From: Metopolophium dirhodum
Lineage: Eukaryota > Arthropoda > Insecta > Hemiptera > Aphididae
Direction: 5' to 3'
Assembly (NCBI RefSeq): GCF_019925205.1
Contig: NC_083560.1
Location: 64,989,266-65,053,265, forward strand
DNA length: 64,000 nucleotides
The position numbers and the translations under genes are program-made. The notes beneath the pieces were generated by a model. The model ran no database searches. It had not been told where the DNA came from and saw only the letters and a program-made list of their open reading frames with translations. Shown one piece after another: positions 37,160 to 49,478 of this stretch (position 1 is the stretch's first letter; each line of letters starts with the position of its first letter).

Positions 37160-38782
37160 CAAATTTGGACGAAATTAAAGCAAATGGAAACTTATCTAGT
37201 ATCGATCTAACCATGTGCACATGGCACATCCACCCTAGCCCAAAGACTCAAGTGGAAAGTGCTACCCGATATTTACAGCAGCGACCACCTACCAATACTC
37301 TCATACTTCATCTCCAGGATAGGTGACACAAATAAAAATAAAAGTCGCAGATGGAATCTAAAAACGCCAAACTGGTCACTATTCAGCGACATTATAGAAT
37401 TTGAAATTACTAAAATACAATACAATGATCAATCAAATATCGAAAACACAGTCAAAACATTCACTGACATGATTACATCAGCTGCAAATATAGCAATAGG
37501 TAGTTCTATAAACCCTACCAAAAAACCCAAAGTTCCCTAGTGGAACAACGAGATTAAAAGAGCTTTACTCAATAAAAATCATGCCCTAAATACATATAAT
37601 AAAAAGCATAAAACCTTAGAAAATTTCATACAATTAAAAAAACTTCGTGCCCAAGCCAAATTTTTAATAAAAAAAAGCAAAAAAAACTCATAGAAAGAAT
37701 TTACATCAAGCATCAACCCCAAAACCAACTCACACACGATATGGAACAAGATACATTCATTAAAAGGTCTAAATAGAAATCAAGAAATACACATATCCGA
37801 TGCACAAGGAACAACATCATCCCCAGAAAATGTAGCTGAAAAATTCGGAATATACTTCCAAGCTAATTTTAACAATGAAATTTACAAACAAGATTTCATG
37901 GATGAAATTAAATTACCATCTGAAAACTCACCAATAACCTCCACAATAAACCCATGTAACAGTGAACAAATTGACCTGAACTCTAGTATATCACTCAATG
38001 AAATGGAAACTGCCCTAAAAAAATGTCTGAGCAAAAGTCCAGGCCCTGACAGCATACCCTATTGTTTTATTACTAACCTCGGCAAAACAGCAAAAAAATT
38101 TATATTAGATATATACAATACTATATGGCACTCAGGAGCTATACCAAATGAATGGAAAAAGGGAATAATAATTCCTTTTCTCAAACCAGAAAAAAAGAAA
38201 CATTCCACTGAAGGATACAGACCTATAACACTATTAAATACAATGACAAAAGTTATAGAAAAGATCATAAACTTAAGACTTATTTGGTTTCTAAAAAAAA
38301 AAATGAAATATTATCCAAAGAACAAAGCGGCTTTCGCCACGCCAGATCAACAATGGACAACTTAATAACAATAAAAACAGAAATCGAAAACGCATTCAAA
38401 CACAAACAAATACTCGGTAGATTAGTCTTGATATAACCAAGGCTTATGATTCCGTACGGAGACATAGAATACTAACTATATTAAGTAAAATTTTAACAAG
38501 TGGCAACATGTTCAAATATATATCTAACTTCCTAAAAGAAAGACAATTTCAGGTCAAAGTATCCAATACCTTATCCAATACGTTCTATCAAGAAAACGGG
38601 ATTCCACAAAGGATCCTCTCTGGCAATTACATTATTTCTCTTGGCTATTAATGATATCGTTGAAACAATACAAGTTCCTGTAAAATCCAACCATTCCGCA
38701 GACGACTTCAACATACTATGCAGAGCAATAACCTAAAAACAGTGCAAGAGTTTCTCCAAAAAAGTGCAAACAACTTATCAGA
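37160..38782 (+). pseudogene. LINE ORF2 N-terminal half: endonuclease end and reverse transcriptase, broken
   Basis: The endonuclease end (DLTMCT at about 37206; SSDHLPI at about 37274) changes frame near 37240. In-frame stops occur at 37538 and 37691. The RT fingers are readable (SKSPGPDSIPYCFI at about 38031; EGYRPITLLNTMTKVIEKII at about 38212). A frameshift follows in an A-run near 38295, then SGFRHARSTMDNLITI. RT motif A is DITKAYDSVR (about 38431), out of frame again. Motif B is NGIPQ then GSSLAITLFLLAINDI, split by a frameshift near 38610. The catalytic box reads SADDFN (about 38695), with Ser where Tyr or Phe is usual. A last stop follows near 38735. Confidence 0.82.
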
Positions 38783-40312
38783 TTGGTAAAAAAAAAAACA
38801 GGCTTCTCATTCTCCAACCTCAAATCACAAAGCATCATATTCACAAAACGAAGAAAAATAAAACCCCTCAAAATAACACTAGACAACCTTGCTATACCCA
38901 ATCAAGATAAAATAAAAATACTAGGAATTACATTCGACTCCAAACTAAATTGGTTAGCTCACCTTAAAAATATCCACGATTCACTATCTCAAAAACTCAA
39001 TATAATTAAAACAATTTCCCACACAACATGGGGTGGGGACAGCTCATCACTTCTAATGATCTTTAAAGCTTTAATTAGATCCAAAACAGACTGCGGCTCA
39101 ATATTATTCAACAATGCCAACACTTCTCACTTAAATATGATCCAAACTAAACTTAATACTGCCATAAGATTATCAATCAAGGGCCCAATTGAGAGCATTA
39201 GAAACATCGCTAACGAAATTTCACCTAACCTCAGAAGAAAAAAACTACTTCTATTGTATTGCGCCAGAACCAAAAGAAATACAAACAACCCAGCCATCAA
39301 AATAATAAATGCATATTTACAAGAAGCTGAAAAAGAAAATATAAAAATAAACAACATTCTTGATAGAAAACCTTACAATTATCCCCCATGGATCACGACA
39401 TTCAACGTTAACCTCACACTAACTAATTTCAAAAAAGAAAACACAATACCTTCCATATATAAAAATATGCTCCAAAATATACTGCAAGAGCATCCAAACA
39501 GCGTTCAAATTTATACTGATGCCTCCAAAACCAACAACGGAGTTGGGCTTGCAATGATAGTAAATAATGAAAAAATAACATACAGACTTCCTCCCCAAGC
39601 CTCAATATGTACAGCAGAAGTGATTGCAATATACAAAGCAACCAAATATTTCCACACAGAATACGTAAGCTCCGAAACAAAATGCATAATACTGAGCAAC
39701 TCACTAAGCAATCTAATAGCAATTACAAATACAAGCAACCCGCCCGATATCACAAGGCTCATCCAAGAAGAAACCTTCCAAGCCGGCAAAAAAGGGAAAC
39801 AAATCCAATTTGTATGGATCCCTGGGCATGGTGGCATACCGGGAAACGAAATAGGTGATCAAGAAGCCCAAAACGCAATAAACTCAACATCAACCACAAA
39901 TATAAATTCCATCACATTCGCTGACGCAAAAATCGAAATCAACACTCACATTAACAATAAATGCCACTCCCACTGGCGACAACTAAACACCAAACTCAAC
40001 CAAATTAAAAATAACACCAACCTATGGAAAAATCCCGGACTTAATAGAAAAGAAGAAACCATAATCAACAGACTTCGAATAGGACATACACACCTAACGC
40101 ACAGCTACTTGATGAGCAATGAAGAACCTCCATTATGCGACACATGTAGAGTCCTCCTAACGGTAAAACACATCATCACCGAATGCTATAAATACAACCT
40201 ACTGTACTGCGATCAATTCCACATCTCCGAACAAATCTGCCAAGCACTTGGACCAAACCCACAGGACACAAACAACTTAATTTTATTCCTAAAAAAAATC
40301 AGAATTGTATAA
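38783..40312 (+). CDS. LINE ORF2 C-terminal half: RT thumb, RNase H, CCHC (open, but a fragment)
   Basis: This frame of 509 codons is uninterrupted but starts inside the RT domain, so its first ATG is not a biological start. The RT thumb comes first (ILGITFDSKLNWLAHL, about residue 45). RNase H follows, with IYTDASKTNNGVGLAM (first Asp), TAEVIAIYKATKYF (Glu), LSNSLSNLIAI where the third acidic residue has become Asn, and WIPGHGGIPGNEIGDQEA (last Asp). The end carries LCDTCRVLLTVKHIITEC, a C-x2-C-x7-H-x4-C knuckle. RNase H should degrade the RNA strand of the cDNA hybrid; the Asp-to-Asn change makes activity doubtful. With the upstream half broken, no functional retrotransposase is expected. 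Confidence 0.82.
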   Translation: MVKKKTGFSFSNLKSQSIIFTKRRKIKPLKITLDNLAIPNQDKIKILGITFDSKLNWLAHLKNIHDSLSQKLNIIKTISHTTWGGDSSSLLMIFKALIRSKTDCGSILFNNANTSHLNMIQTKLNTAIRLSIKGPIESIRNIANEISPNLRRKKLLLLYCARTKRNTNNPAIKIINAYLQEAEKENIKINNILDRKPYNYPPWITTFNVNLTLTNFKKENTIPSIYKNMLQNILQEHPNSVQIYTDASKTNNGVGLAMIVNNEKITYRLPPQASICTAEVIAIYKATKYFHTEYVSSETKCIILSNSLSNLIAITNTSNPPDITRLIQEETFQAGKKGKQIQFVWIPGHGGIPGNEIGDQEAQNAINSTSTTNINSITFADAKIEINTHINNKCHSHWRQLNTKLNQIKNNTNLWKNPGLNRKEETIINRLRIGHTHLTHSYLMSNEEPPLCDTCRVLLTVKHIITECYKYNLLYCDQFHISEQICQALGPNPQDTNNLILFLKKIRIV

Positions 40313-40440
40313 CTTAATTTAAAAAAAATATTAAACATATTGTAAATACCACCTAACTTAACACCTTGTACTAATGACCTAGATGTCGATGTATTTAAGA
40401 TCAATTTAGTAATTTCCAATTTAAAATAATTTGCTATTAA

Positions 40441-41716
40441 TTAGTGATTTTTACGAAAATTAACAAATTTCTAACTTCAGACAAATTGTGGATTTTGGAT
40501 TGTTTTTTTTAGTAATATATGTGCGTCAGAAAAATACAATAATTTATATTAAAAAAGTACCTTTTTCTACTTAAAAATAATTTGGTGATAAATTATTATA
40601 TTTATAGGTATTTATATTTGTATTACAAATGTACTTACCTAACCTTAAGTTATTTTCACAAGATCGCGAAGCTCGGCTTTTCCAAGATTCATCATTTGTC
40701 TGTAAATGGAGTTTCTTCTTACATTATGTAAACTTTTTTTGTCGAAAAATAACCCTTTTAAAGTAAAACATGCGTGTCAAACTTTTGATCGATAGAAGTG
40801 TTTGAATATCGTTGAGCTTTTTTACCGGGTCACAAACCCATAAAAGAACACACTCCATTGTAAAACCAATATATTATAGTAATATAATATATTGTGTGTA
40901 CCTCTCTCGTTCAGTTCTACGTCTAAAATTAAATAATAACAATCCCTATACGCATACGATTGTTATACGTTATATATTATAATAGGTATACACTATACAT
41001 GTATATATATTTGAGTGTGTGTGTGTGTGTTTGTACCTATGGTTGTGTATAATAAGAACAGCGTTAAAACATGTCGCAGATCGATTTTTTTTTAGCGTGT
41101 GTAAATTTGCAGGCTATTATACAAATACGTTTTCGAGACGGTCGTAGAATGACATACGCTCGATAAAATAAGCCACGATAGGTTCGCACGCCTGAATTAA
41201 CTCGAACCCCTTAACATCCCCCAAACATCCCCTTGACAATGGCAAATTCAATGCCCATACAACCCGAATAATTGACGTGACGTGCCCGGATCGACCATTG
41301 CCCGAATAAAATTGTATCGGTCGACGGCCGATCAATTGAATCTGAAAATTAACACGATGATACGCTTCGTATATTCATTGCACACGTTTTACGAGTTGTT
41401 CACGTATAATCGTGGATACGATGATATAGAAGTAAAATATCTCCAGTTACCTGCAGCAGTCTAAGCTGTTTGCGATCAATTATCACAGTGTGATTTAAGA
41501 AAATTACTGAATTAAAAATTATATTTTAAGACTATTCGCAATTATAGTAAGGTTTTTTAAGTTCGAATTGTATTGCCACAATTGCAGTGGGGGTAACACT
41601 ATTGTGTCTATGTATGTCTGCATATATTATACAGCGAACCTTTAAATACCGTACACTATATTATTATCTTATATATTGGTCACTGAAATGTTGTCCGCTA
41701 TTTAGAGGGTTCAGTT
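40441..41716. other. Non-coding DNA, GC-richer around 41100-41460
   Basis: A (GT)n run lies at about 41014-41031. The part 41100-41460 has higher G+C and open frames on both strands, but no domain or splice structure. GTTCAGTT at 41709-41716 is the target duplication of the next MITE. Confidence 0.4.
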
Positions 41717-41886
41717 ATAATAGCAGATTTCCGGGGGGGGGGGGGGGGGGGGGGGGGGGGTTGATCCCCGTCCAGACACCGATATATACATATGTAATTA
41801 ATTAATTAATTTTATAAAAATAAAAATAATACATAATATAATTTTTAGGACCCCCTCCCCAGAAAAATTTTGAAAATCCGCCATTG
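41717..41886. mobile_element. 170-bp hAT-type MITE with a 28-G run
   Basis: The left end ATAATAGCAGATTTCC and right end GAAAATCCGCCATTG are diverged inverted copies of a CAATGGCGGATTTTC-type terminus. Perfect 8-bp duplications GTTCAGTT lie at 41709-41716 and 41887-41894. A run of 28 G (41733-41760) starts 16 bases inside the left end, and a C-rich stretch lies near the right end. Non-coding. Confidence 0.75.
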
Positions 41887-42232
41887 GTTCAGTTTTTAGA
41901 ACTTTGTAGTTTGTTCCCAAAACAATTTGGAAGTGATTTGGAGTGGTTTCACCGTATAATACATATAATAGATAATAATATGTAATATGAACCTTTATAA
42001 GTAATAAATATAAAAACTATAATAACCGTTCAGACAACAGCACTGTGGTTTTTAGCTATTAGTATAGTTTTTTGGACATTTTCCGCGTAAGAGAAAGATA
42101 TTACTATGCAATTACCATCTTAATAATATATTGTATTATGTTATGTTTTACATTTAGGGCGCGGATTTTTGTGCAATTTCATATTTTTTTTCCATTTTAT
42201 AGGTATTTTTATCAATAATTTATTATATATAC
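41887..42232. other. Non-coding spacer
   Basis: No gene or repeat beyond the target duplication of the preceding MITE. Confidence 0.45.
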
Positions 42233-42560
42233 TACTAGCTGATCCCACTGGCACTTCTTTGCCCGTTAAATGTACCAATTCTATATGACTCAAACTTTTT
42301 TCAATTCGTTATTTAATATTCAGTGTATGGTGTTCAAAATTTATCTTAACTTTTCTGTTTTCGCAGCAGTATATAATCAGGTAGGCAATCTACCTGCGGT
42401 TAGGTAAGAGGCCATAACTCCAGAACCACTTATCCCACAGCGTACAAACTTCACAGAAACTATCTACATATCAATCTTATATGCCCTGAAATTTTTATCG
42501 AAATCGGTTTGGCGGATCTTCAGTTATAAAATGTATTCAAAATGTACACTTATTTTTATA
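42233..42560 (+). mobile_element. SINE/LINE-3'-end-like retroelement fragment
   Basis: The segment opens ACTAGCTGATCCCACTGGCA, contains CATAACTCCAGAACCACTTA and ATCGAAATCGGTTTGGCGGA, and ends in a TATAAATATAGATATAG tail. These phrases are typical of insect non-LTR (RTE/SINE-like) 3' regions. No frame is present. A related tail occurs at 45545-45785. Confidence 0.5.
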
Positions 42561-43369
42561 TAAATATAGATATAGTCTCTAATAATTGTATCGTTTCAAG
42601 CTATTTTTTTTGCATATTTTTGTATACCTACCTACTTCAACAAGATTTGATATTAATTATTGCGTAATAAAGTGAAAAAAAAAATATATGCTGTTTTCAA
42701 AACCAAATAAAGGTGTAAAATATATTTCGTTGAGGAGAAAATTTCAATACCTCATACATTTTATCGACTATACAAACTTATTGAGTTTTGGTGAACTAAT
42801 AGATATAAATTATATTAATTTTAGGAAAAAGACAATAACTACTCTCAATTCTTAAACTTGTTAAGCCGTTTCACTAAAAAACTATTTGTCTAACATTATA
42901 AGTACCTACAAAATGAATTATTAGACAAATGATTTAATTGTGTACATTTATTTTTCATACTCTTATGATTTTGACTGGCATATTATATGATACTTTTTAG
43001 TGCATATGCTATTAGCACACCCGGGATTTTTTGGTGGGAGTATGAAGGGCTAAATAAAATTATTTATTTTTAAATATCTACAGATATCTGAAAGCACGCT
43101 TGTGCACGATCTTAGCTAGAATATTAGATAGTTTTTCATTTTTTTATAACCTAATTTAAAGTCAATGCCTTTTAAAATTAACAATAAAATTACCAACATT
43201 TTAGGGGCCAGTGATTATTTTTATTTGTGGGGGCTTAAGTCAGTTAGCTCAACGCTATACAAATCCGTGATCTAGTTAAAATATAATAAAACACATACCG
43301 TCGGACAACGATCTGTTAGGGTATAGTGTAAAATTATTGTGCAGCGTGCGATAACCATATACCTACTTA
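42561..43369. other. Non-coding DNA
   Basis: A+T-rich with no supported feature. A segment near 43018-43070 (ACACCCGGGATTTTTTGGTG) may be a transposon relic. Confidence 0.4.
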
Positions 43370-44090
43370 TACCGGTGGTGGCGGCGGCGGCGTCTTGGAA
43401 GAGCTGTGTCCGCTCCGGGGCAACAAAGGGTCTCGCGACAATGGCGGCCGACGATTGTACGCCGTTGTCGTGCGGAAGAAAAGGTGCTGCCCGACCACAG
43501 ATGGTATTATTTTTATAACTATTATTATTATCATCGGTACAATTGACACACGGGGGATGCGGGGAGTGCCACCGACGCCGCAGGTACAACACATCCCTTT
43601 CACACGGTCAACAATGGACGGGTGTTCGGTGTAACGCAGATAGACGAAAAATAAAAAAAAATTTGAGAGAGGGGTAGAGTGATAGAGTGAGTAAAAGAAA
43701 GAGTTTACCGCGTGTTATCCAGTGGAAGACCGAATAGCCGGCGGAGAAGATGATAATATAAAATAATATACGCGATGTTTACCAGATCGTCGGAGGCGGC
43801 GGCGGCGGCGGCGACAACGACCACGTCGAGGTCGTCGCGCGAGTAACCCGGGCGCGATTACCATGACAAAGGGAAACCGAACAAAGACCGGTAGGTGACT
43901 GGGAATCGGGCCGTGGAACATAAAGGGAAAAAAAAGGGATATTGCGACCTGTATGCGTGTGCGTGCGCGCGAGACTTACGCGGGGACGAAACTATTATGC
44001 TATTATTGTTATATTATTATTATTTTTTCCCCGCATGTCATAAAGACTTTGAGAAAAGGATCGGCCGCCACGGACCCTTATTGTAACAGA
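43370..44090. other. GC-rich island with CGG-type repeats
   Basis: The sequence is strongly enriched in G+C and CpG (GGTGGCGGCGGCGGCG at 43376; GGCGGCGGCGGCGGCG at 43797). A 25-codon ORF at 43441-43518 starts in good context (GCGACAATGGCG) but ends in TAA with no donor before it. Frames on both strands are open through low-complexity Arg- or Gly-rich sequence. A promoter or 5'-untranslated region is the most likely role; strand and gene are unknown. Confidence 0.35.
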
Positions 44091-45544
44091 TTCCACTGGT
44101 GCCTATATAATGTATATTATTAAAAGGTATGGGCATATCGTATACAGACTGTGTTTTGGAATTAATCCACACGCGAAGGAAACCCTACGTCGTAGCACAC
44201 GCACACGCCGTTTTTTCTTCGCGCGAAGTCTTATACGACCGATCGACCTATATATATTATAATATACATTATACGCACACTGTTCATGGTATAATATGTA
44301 TACATACGTCATATTATAATAGTGTAATAATAATATATTATATATATATATATCGACAAAGTGCGACGCATTTAATTGTGTGTTCGTTCACGTTTACACG
44401 ACTTTTTGAGAATCACTAAACATGCATGAATATATTGTCAACTTCGTTTACAATGTATACTAATAATAATAATAATAATATATAGTTGTCATCTAAAATG
44501 ACCTTTTATCGAAGACATAAAAATCTGCTGCAAAATATGCCAATAAAAACTAACAATAAGTATTTCGATTTATTGTAAGATGAATGTTTACTTCAAACTA
44601 TTTGCTTAGATATTGTTATAGGTAGGTATCTCATAATTTTTAACACACAGTTGCTTAGTTTATTTTAAAAGACGCAGTTCGATGATCGTTCTAAAAAAAA
44701 ATATGTATCTAAAAGCAATCCGAATTAATTATTTTTCCCAAACCAAAAATGTATGATGCCATTCACAATAGTAAAATACTTTAAAAAAATCATTTTTGAA
44801 TAAAATATTTTCTTCAAAAATAATGTTTTGTAATGACATCAAATTATGCATAAAAAAAATTAAAATAATAAGTTTTTGAAATTATTAGCAATAATAATTA
44901 ATGAAGTATTAGTATTATTATTAAGTTTTATTCATTGACGTTTAGTTCAGAACGTCCAATATATTAAAAATCAACTTCGCAATAATGTATATTATATTGA
45001 CGTGAAAAACAATGGAAGACATGATAGTACCAAAACAAGATAACCTGATAACCAAAAAATAAATCGTATCGAACAAAAGCGCCAAAACCCTAGATACCTG
45101 GAAATTGTATTACCTGATTATGAGAGACCGTTAGAGTTGCTGTGTTATAACTTATAACATAATACTGATGGTACCTACTTAGTAAGGATTCGAAATGTAT
45201 GATTTAACTCTTAAGTATCAAAGTTATACGAAGTTTGTCGTTTTTACTTAATTCCACCTACAGTGGATTAATATAATCAATTAATACAAAATCCTAACCT
45301 AAACTAACCGTACCAAAATCCAATGAATAAAAACAACCAAATTTAACCCTTTTTAAATTAATCTATCTTCTTCCCAGAGGTCTAATCTACACACAAACAT
45401 TCTTTTATATATGCATATATATATATTGATGAAAAATAATAACACAAATCAACAAAGATGCCCGATTAACCAATAGCAACCAATATATAGTACACTATTA
45501 TTATTTTAATCTGCAACAATAAACTACATTTTTTATTATTTAGT
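44091..45544. other. Non-coding DNA
   Basis: A (TA)n run lies at about 44337-44353 and a TAA run at 44461-44479. No gene is supported. Confidence 0.45.
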
Positions 45545-45785
45545 TTATTTTTGTCTGGACAGATGGCGCCACAGTCGTATTTTTGACATCCCTATTTCCT
45601 TATTTTCTGGTGGATTTTTCAAAATATTCTTTCATAAGAACCTTGTCCTGACAATTACGAACACAACTAAAAAAGAATCAGCCAAATCGGTTCAGTAGTT
45701 TCGGAATTTATCCCGAACAAAAAAAACCAACTTCATTGTACATAGTAGTATAAATATAGATATAGATATATATATATAGATGTTA
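45545..45785 (+). mobile_element. 3' end of a non-LTR retroelement or SINE
   Basis: The phrase CAGCCAAATCGGTTCAGTAG followed by TTTCGGAATTTATCC, then a tail TATAAATATAGATATAGA with further TATA repeats, matches the type of 3' end seen at 42233-42560. The 5' limit is uncertain. No coding. Confidence 0.5.
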
Positions 45786-47923
45786 ATTTATTTTTATTTA
45801 TAATAGCAACTATAAATAGATACCTAGTATCTACATCATTTTATTATCACAATTTTGATTTTACTTAGTATTGATTATTGACGATTTAAAATATTTTGAA
45901 ACATATAAAATATAATTAAAAATTCAACCATCGACCATAATAGTAGACACTAGTGTAAAACATTAATTTTCATATAAATTATACAATTCTTTTTTTATAG
46001 TTTGGTGCGTTTGACATACTAGGACATTGGTATAGTTTTATATTAACACTTATGTTCTACTGATTTTGGCGCTTATATTGTGATATAGCCGTAAAATATA
46101 CCACCATCGGATACCATATCATTTTTTATCGTTGTTAACGCGATTGATAATTGTTTGAAACATTATTTTTGGGAATTATATTAGTTTATTACAAATATAA
46201 TATTATACGAAATATAGTATTTTATATTTTTATTAAAACTTTACATAATATATTATATATACAGGTACCATTTATATTTGATTAGTGGCGAAAGACGTTT
46301 TTACGAATTGATTAGGTTTTTAGGGGAAAAACGGTTTATCATTAATTACTCAGTATAAAACGGTAGGTATCACTTTATTAATTTTCACTTGGAGTGATAC
46401 AAATCGTTCGTACACTATTCACTTGTTGCAAACGGATATTTCAAATGATTTATTATGCTCATCGTATCATATTATTCATATTGTTTTCGAATAAAATCCG
46501 TTTAGATTAGTTGAATTGTGTAAAATAAAGTAGTTACCTACGCTAAACACCGATAATGGATTTATCTCTTGAAACTGCATGAAACATTTTGAACACAACT
46601 TATCAAGATGGTAGGTAAATATGAACTATTTTAAAACCTCAGACAAAACATATTACACGATATGAAAGGGAAAAGTAAAATAATGTTAGTATAAAGAAAC
46701 ATAATAATGATACTTACATGATTGCAATAATAAATTTAAAAATCAAAAATATCAAAATTGTAGTATAACACTTTTTTACTACCAGAGTGTACTTACTTAA
46801 ATATATTATTGACCATGATATTATTTAAGTTTAACACGCTTGACATACGTGATGGAATAATAGGAAAATGTTTTCGATAATATATCGGTGTTTAGATTCT
46901 GTATGACTGTATGCACTATGCAGTGAAGAAAATTGTGTTATTTTTACAATACGATATTATTGTGATGTCTTTTTAATAATGGTTTAAATATTAATAATAA
47001 GTAATTACCCACCTATTATTTTGTCAATGTTTTTAATTTATTATTAATAATAAAATAATGTACTAATGTCTGTATTGTGGTTTCACTTATCACGGTTTGT
47101 TATGATACCACACTTTAAATATATGTAACCACTTCGATCAAACTTAATTACATGGTACCTATATGTCCATATATATATTATTATTACCTATATATATGGC
47201 AGTAGAGAGCCTATATTATTATACAAAAAAAATATGGCTAAACATGCATTTACGTCAGCAACGGTTGTCAAGTGTCAACGAGCGTCAATAACTTGAGGAT
47301 TTGACAAAGAGTAAGAAGGTCGTCCGCCGTCGTCTACGGAGTATTCACATCAAAAAGCTTAAAATGTAAAACATGTCGTTCTTACAACAGTTAAACAATT
47401 TTAAGATATTATATATGGGAATTTTAAATTTAATTATTTTTTTTTCATATATATTTAGGTACTTTTTATCAAATTTCTTTTTATACCTTGAAAACCAGGT
47501 TCCTCATAAATTGTTCATGCGAAAATTTAAAAATATATAAAATACATAGGCACAATATGTTTTATATGGTTTTTAGGTTGAAATCTGAACAATATTCAAT
47601 CTCAATATTTAAATGAAAAATAATGAATAAAATTGTTTTTGTTATGTTTCAAAAAAATATCAAACATGTTATGAACTTGAAACTGAAACTTTTAGCTTTG
47701 ACATATAATATTATTTTCTATAATACAGCTACAGACTACAACTGACCAAGACTGGAATTTTCGAAATAATTAGATTCATTTAATGATATTTATACTACGA
47801 ACCTATTGACAACATTGTATTTGCATAGATACTTATTTTCCTAACATTAACAGTAATTTTTCATAACAGTATTAACTAGGTGGGCACATAGGTATATGAG
47901 AGGTATATTAAATGTTCAAGACT
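45786..47923. other. Non-coding DNA, possible upstream region of the coiled-coil gene
   Basis: Mostly A+T-rich. A G+C-richer phrase at 47254-47335 (GTCAGCAACGGTTGTCAAGT) contains a donor-like AAGAGTAAGA and could be an untranslated first exon of the gene whose ATG exon begins at 49068. That is only a guess from composition and position. Confidence 0.3.
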
Positions 47924-48611
47924 TAGTGGCGTAGCCAGAACTAAGGAGAGTGGTAAAATTAAATAAGTTTTTAACAGTTTTTGTAAATAAATAATATAAA
48001 TAATACATTTATTGGGGGAAGGACAATGTTGGGGAGATTAAACATCTAAACTTCCCTTGTAAGGACTTAGCTTTAAAAATTGAACATTTTATACATTTTT
48101 AACAACAAATTAATTGTGGTTTTACAAAATTTAAACTTTAAATGCTTATAAAAAATTATTGTTTCTATGTGCGTCATTAATATTTTTAAAAAGCTATAAT
48201 AAAAACTTATGAGGACCTTTGTATTAAGTTTCCAAGCTTTTTTATCAATCAAATAGTTTTTATCAACGATTTCAAAAAAAAAACTAAAATTATTTCAAAC
48301 CAATCTAAGTGAAGACGGTCCAACTAAGGTTACCAATAAAATTGTTTGACAATAATATTAAAATATTAACAAATTTTCATATTTTTTTTCGATTTTTTTA
48401 GAATGTACCAACCAGATCCAATTTTTTACTGAAAGTCTCCATCAAAGTTGATGATCAGAACATTTTTTCTACTAGAAAAGTTGTGAAGTTTTCCAAACTC
48501 TTTAAAACACCCTACTTAAACAACTAAAATTATTAAACTAGAGAAAAAAAATTGTATTTATTAATTTTCAAGCCCTCCCCACCTCATTGAATAATCCTGC
48601 GTACGCCACTG
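47924..48611. mobile_element. Longer member of the CAGTGGCGTA hAT-like family, with an internal repeat
   Basis: The left end TAGTGGCGTAGCCAG (first base changed from C) and right end CTGCGTACGCCACTG are inverted copies of the terminus seen at 19400. The interior (about 48079-48260) contains a copy of the TTAAATGCTTATAAAAA / TTTGTATTAAGTTTCCAAGC repeat found three times at 53.5-55.8 kb, probably a later insertion. No target duplication survives clearly. Confidence 0.55.
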
Positions 48612-49067
48612 CTTCAGCCGATCGTATAACTACTAATAAAAATAGATGTCTCGTGGTAATATAATTAATAAATATACCATAAGATATCATTAGAAATAAA
48701 AGCTTTTTCGGTCAAAATCGTTTTTCGTAAACAATGGTTGGGTCATTGAATTCAAATTTAACTCACTCATTACATTACTTACTTAATGACGAAGTACACT
48801 CGAAAAGTCAAAACCTACTACATAGCAGAGAGCGAATTCGTCAGCTGTTTTAATTTCACCTATATTATAATAGGTATACTGGCTGGTATACTGTGTAATT
48901 ATTGCTATAAACAACATTGGAAATTAGTTTTATAAATATACAACTTACTTTAAACGAAAAGAACATTTTTTTTAAACATTTCTATCAAATTAATTTAATG
49001 TAAGTAAATGAGTTTATTAAACTTTTGAGTAAAATATAATTGTGTGTAATGTTTTTTATGTTTTCAG
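48612..49067. other. Non-coding sequence ending in a splice acceptor
   Basis: The interval ends in TTTTTTATGTTTTCAG immediately before the ATG at 49068, a good polypyrimidine tract and AG. The coiled-coil gene therefore probably has at least one upstream exon. Part of the interval (48690-48840) resembles the CAAAATCGTTTTTC end of the dispersed repeat. Confidence 0.45.
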
Positions 49068-49478
49068 ATGTCACGAGATCAAAAAACACAAGATTTAAAA
49101 GACAAATTGGCTTGTCAAAATAGTCAAATATGCATACTTCAGGAAAAGTTGGTCACATATGACAAAGATATTTCGAAGAAAGATGATTTAAAATGCCGAT
49201 TGCACAATTTACAACAGTGGATAGAGGATGTTGACTGTAAAGTGAAACAATCCAACAATGATGTGTTCAATATTATCAGCAAACAGAAACAAAAGATAAA
49301 AGAAGCTGAAGTGCAAGAATGCATGTTGCGATCGGAAAACACTAGACTGCATAACGCCAATGACTGTATCGCTGAGAAGCTAAACAAATTACACCGGAAA
49401 GAACAAGCACTAACTGCGGAAATTGAGAAATTGGAATTGTGTAAAATCAATATCCAAAATGAATTGTGCAGCGCTCAA
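49068..49478 (+). CDS. Cysteine-rich coiled-coil protein, exon with ATG (137 codons)
   Basis: This is the first coding exon visible of a protein I do not recognise. It starts MSRDQKTQDLKDKLACQNSQ directly after a strong acceptor (TTTTCAG), so the ATG is also the first base of an exon and a 5'-untranslated exon is likely upstream. An intact coding exon further upstream cannot be excluded. It ends ...NELCSAQ at a perfect donor GTAAGT (49479), phase 0. The residues are almost all heptad-like and highly charged (E, K, Q, L) with regularly scattered cysteines, so an extended alpha-helical coiled coil is expected over residues 5-135. Structural proteins of cilia, sperm tails or the cytoskeleton look like this, but that role is inference. 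Confidence 0.8.

Larger units (their letters stand above)
37160..40440 (+). mobile_element. 5'-truncated LINE with RNase H (I/Jockey-group-like)
   Basis: From the left come the last part of an endonuclease domain (SSIDLTMCT, then after a frame break YSSDHLPILSYF), reverse transcriptase, RNase H and a CCHC knuckle, all plus strand. The start lies inside the endonuclease, so ORF1 and most of the endonuclease are missing, the usual outcome of incomplete reverse transcription. The C-terminal RNase H points to the I-like group rather than Jockey proper. Several frameshifts and stops make it inactive. The 3' untranslated part runs to about 40440 without a clear long A-tail; no target duplication was found. 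Confidence 0.85.
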
